Shown: positions 15,272 through 19,102 of the stretch, piece after piece
Position numbering within the stretch: position 1 is the first letter of the stretch
Layout: each line of letters starts with the position of its first letter
NCBI GenBank assembly: GCA_023254365.1
Contig: JALRLQ010000028.1
Coordinates: forward strand, 1-19,102
Length of the DNA stretch: 19,102 nucleotides
Direction: 5' to 3'
Source of the DNA: Candidatus Poseidonia sp.
GTDB taxonomy: Archaea; Thermoplasmatota; Poseidoniia; Poseidoniales; Poseidoniaceae
Notes under the pieces: generated by a model
What the model was told of the DNA's origin: nothing
What the model saw: the letters and a program-made list of their open reading frames with translations, nothing else
Databases searched by the model: none
Position numbers and translations under genes: made by a program

Positions 15272-16327
15272 AAACATTGAGTTCATTCTCAACGCACATA
15301 ACCAACGTTTGTTGACACCTTCTGCCAGCCGGACTGAAAGACAAACCTCTTCCCAGGTTTCTGGTGCTTCAGACGCTGGTTGCACGAGCCATGGTGCATG
15401 CTCGGCTTCAATCGAGGTTTCGTAAGCACGCCATCGACAGCCGTATTTGAATCCGGGTCGAAGAATGAGGCCACGATTCGCAAGGTCGCCGTAAAGTTCA
15501 CTTTGAACGTTCAAGCCTTGGTTCAAGATGTAGTCTCGTTCCTCATCGCGCAAGTAACGACCTGAGAAGTGCTGAACGCCGAGCGCAGGAAGCGGCCATG
15601 TGCCTTCGTTTGCCACAAAGAAGCCAGTCTCCATGGGTGAGGCGTTTGTGGTGATCTTCTGCAGTGTTTCCATCTCTTGGTGAGACAAGTTGGACAACAC
15701 TCGCTGGTCGCCGGTTGGATCTGCCAACGAGAGATGGTAGACCGTTGTGTCAAACTCGTCGTCGATGACACACAGTTCTGCGGTGTGGTTCGATGCTTCC
15801 ACATCGCTCACCCAAGCCAACAATTCTTGCCAGTCCAACCCGTCGCTGGTGTGGTGCAACCGAATTTGACTGAAACCACCGTGCCTGGTCCATGTTTCGT
15901 GGCGCTCCCAACGAACGGCCCATGTTGCATCGTTGAGATGTGGGAACCGGTGCTGGAGGTGGACAGCGGGGACAACCAGTTCGCCACCGTTGCGCAAAAC
16001 ATCGAGGGCAATGGTTGCGAGTGCAAGTCGCGGGGTGGCCTTGACTTGTTCGTCAAACCATCCCGTTCCACCGGGGAGAGGTACATGGCGATACCAATGA
16101 CAAAACATGACTTCTTCGGGTGTGAGGAGAATACCATCATCCACCCTATGTCCAAGAGCACTTTTTTGATGCAACCGCTGTGCTTGTGGATCGGGAAGAA
16201 ACCAACCACCCTCCCGTGATTCAGGTGCAGGTATGGGCGTTGCTGGCGATTTGTTGGTTGAACGCGATTCACCGATTGGTCGGCTTGACCGAACGCGTGG
16301 CGTGTATTTGCGCTCACGTCCTGCCAT
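15242..16327 (-). CDS. endA: tRNA-splicing endonuclease, two-domain archaeal type
   Basis: This enzyme cuts introns from precursor tRNA (and some rRNA) at bulge-helix-bulge sites, leaving 2',3'-cyclic phosphate ends. The 361-residue protein has a basic, probably disordered N-terminus (1-38), a non-catalytic domain (about 40-200) and the catalytic domain (about 265-345). The latter contains YGDLANRGLILRPGFKYG at 279-296 and the expected triad: Y302 (RWRAYE), H310 (EHAPWLV) and K340 (EGVNKRW), spaced 8 and 30 residues apart as in archaeal enzymes. Its length matches the duplicated-domain homodimer type. The C-terminal end runs about 17 residues past the usual end and overlaps the protease gene by 30 bases. 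No clear ribosome site precedes the ATG, so the message may be leaderless. It is divergent from the TerB-repeat gene. Confidence 0.9.
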   Translation of the reverse strand: MAGRERKYTPRVRSSRPIGESRSTNKSPATPIPAPESREGGWFLPDPQAQRLHQKSALGHRVDDGILLTPEEVMFCHWYRHVPLPGGTGWFDEQVKATPRLALATIALDVLRNGGELVVPAVHLQHRFPHLNDATWAVRWERHETWTRHGGFSQIRLHHTSDGLDWQELLAWVSDVEASNHTAELCVIDDEFDTTVYHLSLADPTGDQRVLSNLSHQEMETLQKITTNASPMETGFFVANEGTWPLPALGVQHFSGRYLRDEERDYILNQGLNVQSELYGDLANRGLILRPGFKYGCRWRAYETSIEAEHAPWLVQPASEAPETWEEVCLSVRLAEGVNKRWLCALRMNSMFSFLNIKRNA

Positions 16328-16418
16328 GCTTTTCCGAAAGACGAGTCACATTTGAGTTCGTCGCTGAACCGATTGTCCTATGTGCTACCTTGCCTCCCGA
16401 AGAGATGAGGATGCGTCC

Positions 16419-17375
16419 ATGGTAGAGGGTTATCTTGGGACACTCACCACCGAGGAGAGGACGATGCTCCATTTGCTCAACCAACAATTACCCAGTGGTG
16501 GTTGGGAAGCTCCGGCAACATTGACCCAAGCAGGAATTTCCGCCGCCGTTCACGTTCAACGAAAACACATCCCCCGCACCCTGAAACGAATGGAGTCCAA
16601 CGGGGTCCTCAATGTCGCTCAACGTCACATCCCCGGTGGGAAGCAACGCAAGCGAGTCTACACCCTCAGCGAATTGGGTAACGAACAAGCAGCGGCACTG
16701 CGTGACCGTCTTTTCAACGAAACCGTCACCGCCGACGGAAACGAGGTGAAATTGGGTTCATTGTGGATTTCCCCCCAGCCAGTTCTCGAGTTGCTCTCCC
16801 ATGTTGATGAGGGCATGGTCTACCATTCATCTGCCTTGATATCGCCGGTATCAAATCCGGAGGGCATGGTGTCCATCGACGGACAATACGGCGAAGAATT
16901 GGTTCGCCGCATGTTTGCACGAGCATGGGAAGATGGAAAAATCACGAAGGATGAACAATCCCTGCTCAACGAAGTTGTCGAGTTTCTTGGCATGCACCCC
17001 GAACGTGCTCGGCGCCTCTCCAACGAAGCGAGAAAATCGCTAAAAATTCCACCACCGGAAGAGGTCTACTACGACATGATTTTGCAGGCTCTCGACGACG
17101 GAGAAATCATGCAAGAAGAAATTGATTTGTTAAACACGTTTCGCGTGGCGTTCGGTATCGACCAGGTGACCCACAATGCCCTGCTCGACAAAGCCCGTGC
17201 TGTTCCGGTCACTTCTGAGCACTACGAAACATACGCCGCCATGGTGAAAACGGCTATGCAGGACAGTGTGATCACCGCAGACGAACACGCCTTGCTTCGA
17301 ACGCTGCGGGTCCAACTTGACATTTCTGAGGAAGAACACGAACGTATCCTCGCTGAATACACCAACGGGAGGTAA
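16419..17375 (+). CDS. Winged-helix protein with three TerB-like repeats
   Basis: The 318-residue product begins with a winged-helix DNA-binding domain (about 8-100). It has a recognition-helix region around HIPRTLKRMESNGVL, a basic wing with GGKQRKR, and then YTLSELGNEQA, in the style of MarR-type archaeal regulators. The C-terminal half holds three tandem helical repeats at about 165-205, 218-260 and 273-312. Each has an acidic turn such as EDGKITKDEQSLL, DDGEIMQEEIDLL and QDSVITADEHALL, which resembles TerB (tellurite-resistance) modules and may bind metal. The likely role is a cytosolic regulator whose DNA binding responds to a ligand held by the repeats; this is inference. The ATG at 16419 follows GATGAGG. 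The kinase-like gene starts 4 bases after its stop, so the pair is an operon. Confidence 0.7.
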   Translation: MVEGYLGTLTTEERTMLHLLNQQLPSGGWEAPATLTQAGISAAVHVQRKHIPRTLKRMESNGVLNVAQRHIPGGKQRKRVYTLSELGNEQAAALRDRLFNETVTADGNEVKLGSLWISPQPVLELLSHVDEGMVYHSSALISPVSNPEGMVSIDGQYGEELVRRMFARAWEDGKITKDEQSLLNEVVEFLGMHPERARRLSNEARKSLKIPPPEEVYYDMILQALDDGEIMQEEIDLLNTFRVAFGIDQVTHNALLDKARAVPVTSEHYETYAAMVKTAMQDSVITADEHALLRTLRVQLDISEEEHERILAEYTNGR

Positions 17376-17379
17376 CACC

Positions 17380-18441
17380 ATGGGAATGACCGATGAAGAA
17401 GCGCAACTGCACGACACGCTGTCCGAACTCAAAACGCACCTGCGGTCAAACGATTCCTCCAAAATCATCCTCATTGGGGACGTGATGATGGATTGTTACA
17501 TCCACGGCTATGCGAACAACCTCAATTCCCGTGCACCTGTTCCTGTGTTGCGAGAAACATCTCGAGAGGAAGATGTCGGTGCAGCAGCTCACGTTGCGCG
17601 TGGCCTGCGCGCCATGGGAATGGAGAGTCACTTGTTCGGTGTCGTGGGGGACGACGCTGCTGGATTGAGCATCATCGAGTCGCTTGAGTCGGAGGGCGTA
17701 ACAACCCACGGCATCGCTATCATCGAAGACAGAACGACCACGGTGAAAACACGGATGTTGGCCTCTCGTGAAAGCCTCATTCGAGAAGAGCAGTTGTTGC
17801 TTCGATGGGACATTGAAGACGATACGCCTGTTCCAGATGAAGCCTCAGAGGGGCTTTATGAGCAGGCCATCGCTGATTTGAGCGGTGCTTCTGCATTGAT
17901 TGCATCGGACTATGGACAGGGTGTCATCACCGATCAAGGTGCAGAACGCTTGTTTGATGCTGCGAGAGCAGAAGGAATCCCCATCATCGCTGACCCAAAG
18001 TTGACCGGTCTTCATCGTACCGAAGGTGTTGATTGGATTCTGTTCCAATCCCAAGGATTGGAATTAATGCGCCGAAGATTGGCAGCCACGACCGGTGCGG
18101 AAGCAGCCGAAAAATTGCTTCAACAGTACAACTGGAAACACCTGGTGGTGTTGTCGGGTGAAGCAGGTGTGACCATCTATTCCGCCGAACAAGAGACTGT
18201 CCATGCGCCATGCGGATTGGTCGACCTTCGCCAGATGATCGGACTCATCGATGCAGCCGCTGTCGCCATTGCGTTTTCGCTCTCACGTGACCTCGATGTC
18301 CGTTCGACTGCACTGTTAGCCAACGCAGCCTGTGAATGCATCCTGGCGGCTCAACAGACGGATTCCTTCGTGCTGAACCGTGATGACATCATTCATCGCG
18401 TTGGAGAGCATGTTTGGAACCTCCAAGTATCGAAACGGTGA
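17380..18441 (+). CDS. PfkB/ribokinase-family protein, HldE-kinase-like, altered active site
   Basis: The 353-residue product resembles the kinase half of HldE/RfaE, which phosphorylates heptose-7-phosphate. It shows LIGDVMMDCYIHGYANNLNS at 31-50, a RAPVPVL segment, GAAAHVARGL at 67-76 where the family has GGAANVA, a LIASDYGQGV region at 173-182 and ADPK at 204-207. The active-site signature is changed: where kinases have D.TGAGDTF, this protein has RQMIGLIDAAA. Only the aspartate (D291) remains, and the glycines of the anion hole are gone. The TPN nucleotide-contact motif is also replaced. It may be a pseudokinase or act on an unusual substrate. The ATG at 17380, preceded by GGGAGG, is preferred over an upstream in-frame ATG inside the previous gene. 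Archease follows after 9 bases. Confidence 0.78.
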   Translation: MGMTDEEAQLHDTLSELKTHLRSNDSSKIILIGDVMMDCYIHGYANNLNSRAPVPVLRETSREEDVGAAAHVARGLRAMGMESHLFGVVGDDAAGLSIIESLESEGVTTHGIAIIEDRTTTVKTRMLASRESLIREEQLLLRWDIEDDTPVPDEASEGLYEQAIADLSGASALIASDYGQGVITDQGAERLFDAARAEGIPIIADPKLTGLHRTEGVDWILFQSQGLELMRRRLAATTGAEAAEKLLQQYNWKHLVVLSGEAGVTIYSAEQETVHAPCGLVDLRQMIGLIDAAAVAIAFSLSRDLDVRSTALLANAACECILAAQQTDSFVLNRDDIIHRVGEHVWNLQVSKR

Positions 18442-18450
18442 GGCATCTCC

Positions 18451-18945
18451 ATGAGTTCCTGGTTGTTTCCGACCACTGCGGACGTTGGCATGCGGGTGTT
18501 CGGCTCATCACTCGCCAACCTCCTGCAGGAGGCAGCCTACGGCATGCAAACCTATCTTCTCTCATCGGAAAGCAACCACTCCGTCGATGCACTGCTTCGG
18601 CACACGGGAGAATGGCGGGTACGGGCTCAACACCAACCCCACGACCCGGCCTACCTCTTTCTGGCCTGGCTTGATGAAGTCCTCTACCGAGCAGAGGTGC
18701 ACCAGCAGTGGTTGGTTGACACGGTCATCCGAGTGAACGAAGATGATACGGGGCTTGAAGCCGTGATTCAAGCCTCATGGGTGAGCGCAGGAGAGGTTGA
18801 ACGGGAAATCGAAATCAAGGCTGTCACCACCCATCGACTCGTTGTTCGCGAAGTTATGGAAAGCGAGATGATTGCCAGTGAATGGGAAGACGTCCCTTCG
18901 TTCGAAGGACCGGGCTGGTACGCTGATGTGGTGTTTGACATTTAG
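18451..18945 (+). CDS. Archease, activator of RtcB tRNA ligase
   Basis: Archease helps the RtcB ligase take GTP and turn over when it joins tRNA halves after intron removal. The 164-residue protein has the family start WLFPTTADVGMRVFG, an acidic region around WLDEVLYR at about 70-77, KAVTTHRLVVRE near 127-138 and the conserved end GWYADVVFDI. The Asp-His pair that often comes just before TAD is Pro-Thr here, while the acidic residues in TAD, LDE and VFD are kept. The ATG at 18451 is preceded by GTGAGG across the stop of the kinase-like gene, so the three-gene run from 16419 is probably one operon. RtcB is not in the window. The gene faces the SRP RNA and ends at its probable 3' end. Confidence 0.9.
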   Translation: MSSWLFPTTADVGMRVFGSSLANLLQEAAYGMQTYLLSSESNHSVDALLRHTGEWRVRAQHQPHDPAYLFLAWLDEVLYRAEVHQQWLVDTVIRVNEDDTGLEAVIQASWVSAGEVEREIEIKAVTTHRLVVREVMESEMIASEWEDVPSFEGPGWYADVVFDI

Positions 18946-19102
18946 GTGGGAGGGCCAAGGGTGGACGTGCGCCTCCTGCGGCCAAATCCGCAGGCATTCT
19001 CCATCCCGGATCCCCACAGCACCCATGGCCCCAGGTAGGGCTGCTCCGTTCCCGGCCTGACCTAGTCCCCCGGTTATCCAATTCCCGTTTCCTTCCGGAG
19101 AC
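18946..19102 (-). ncRNA. SRP RNA (7S RNA), 3' part; 5' end beyond the window
   Basis: Read on the minus strand, about 19033-19066 forms the universal helix 8 of signal recognition particle RNA. It has a UAGG/CCUA stem, the conserved internal loop with GUCAGG and AGCAG, and a CCG stem closed on a GGAA tetraloop (19046-19055). This is the SRP54 binding site. The preceding segment (about 19070-19098, with GGAUAACCGG) is in the place of helix 6, which binds SRP19 and is typical of archaea and eukaryotes. About 100 bases then continue as the 3' strand of helix 5. The RNA would target membrane and secreted proteins to the translocon. The 3' end is estimated near 18946-18960; no T-rich terminator is seen. 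The 5' half and promoter lie outside. Confidence 0.88.
18975..18994. repeat. 7-bp perfect inverted repeat within the SRP RNA 3' region
   Basis: The arms CCTGCGG and CCGCAGG (18975-18981 and 18988-18994) surround a six-base loop. In the RNA this could form a local hairpin in what should be the helix 5 strand, or each arm may instead pair with the unseen 5' half. No T-tract follows, so it is not an evident intrinsic terminator. Confidence 0.5.

Noticed and set aside
18975..18994. Intrinsic terminator for archease or the SRP RNA
   Set aside because: The hairpin has no following T-tract on either strand and lies within the SRP RNA body.
1..19102. CRISPR arrays, insertion sequences, attachment sites and tRNA genes
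   Set aside because: No regularly spaced direct repeats, transposase-like products, terminal inverted repeats or tRNA cloverleaf elements were noticed by eye; a covariance-model and repeat search was not possible.

Overview
The window reads as a gene-dense piece of a euryarchaeal chromosome, most likely Marine Group II (Candidatus Poseidoniales). Three features are archaeal or eukaryotic rather than bacterial: a two-domain tRNA-splicing endonuclease, an archease, and the 3' half of a 7S-type SRP RNA with helix 6 and helix 8. The large exported proteins with one C-terminal membrane anchor and a 'PPGW..EQW..YG..YL' tail fit what I recall of marine Euryarchaeota. The lineage call rests on gene content and style and was not tested by a search. 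Bacterial-type genes are mixed in: transhydrogenase, IscA, YgfZ and a formylglycine-generating-enzyme-like protein. Starts are ATG or GTG, often preceded by GGTG or GAGG-type ribosome sites, and intergenic gaps are short. No tRNA, rRNA, insertion sequence, CRISPR array or other mobile element was seen, and no stretch over 300 bases lacks a gene.

Layout. 1-1933 (+): the C-terminal part of an exported anchored protein, a 57-residue two-helix membrane protein (1245-1418), and a PqqD-like protein. 1945-3246 (-): an NAD(P)H-dependent FMN-reductase-like flavoprotein, then a formylglycine-generating-enzyme-fold protein without the copper-binding cysteines. 3353-6787 (+): a large acidic TPR protein, an A-type Fe-S carrier (IscA/ErpA) and a YgfZ/IBA57-like protein. 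6781-7719 (-): malate dehydrogenase. 7917-10814 (+): a three-subunit proton-translocating NAD(P) transhydrogenase. 10887-15271 (+): three membrane or exported proteins, namely a Reeler-like 'choice-of-anchor V' protein with a CTCH motif, a TatC with a six-cysteine C-terminal extension, and an M6-family metalloprotease. 15242-16327 (-): tRNA-splicing endonuclease. 16419-18945 (+): a winged-helix protein with three TerB-like repeats, a PfkB/HldE-like sugar-kinase homologue with a degraded active site, and archease. 18946 to the end (-): SRP RNA, running off the window.

How the genes may work together. Malate dehydrogenase and the transhydrogenase are divergent neighbours and would link NADH, NADPH and the proton gradient. 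IscA and YgfZ are adjacent and match the ISCA-IBA57 late Fe-S assembly pair of mitochondria. The endonuclease and archease act at the cutting and ligation ends of tRNA splicing and lie about 2.1 kb apart. SRP RNA and TatC represent the two main export routes, and several genes here encode exported or anchored products. The least explained items are the TatC fusion, the CTCH membrane protein beside it, the kinase homologue without a normal GAGD motif, and the wHTH/TerB protein upstream of it.
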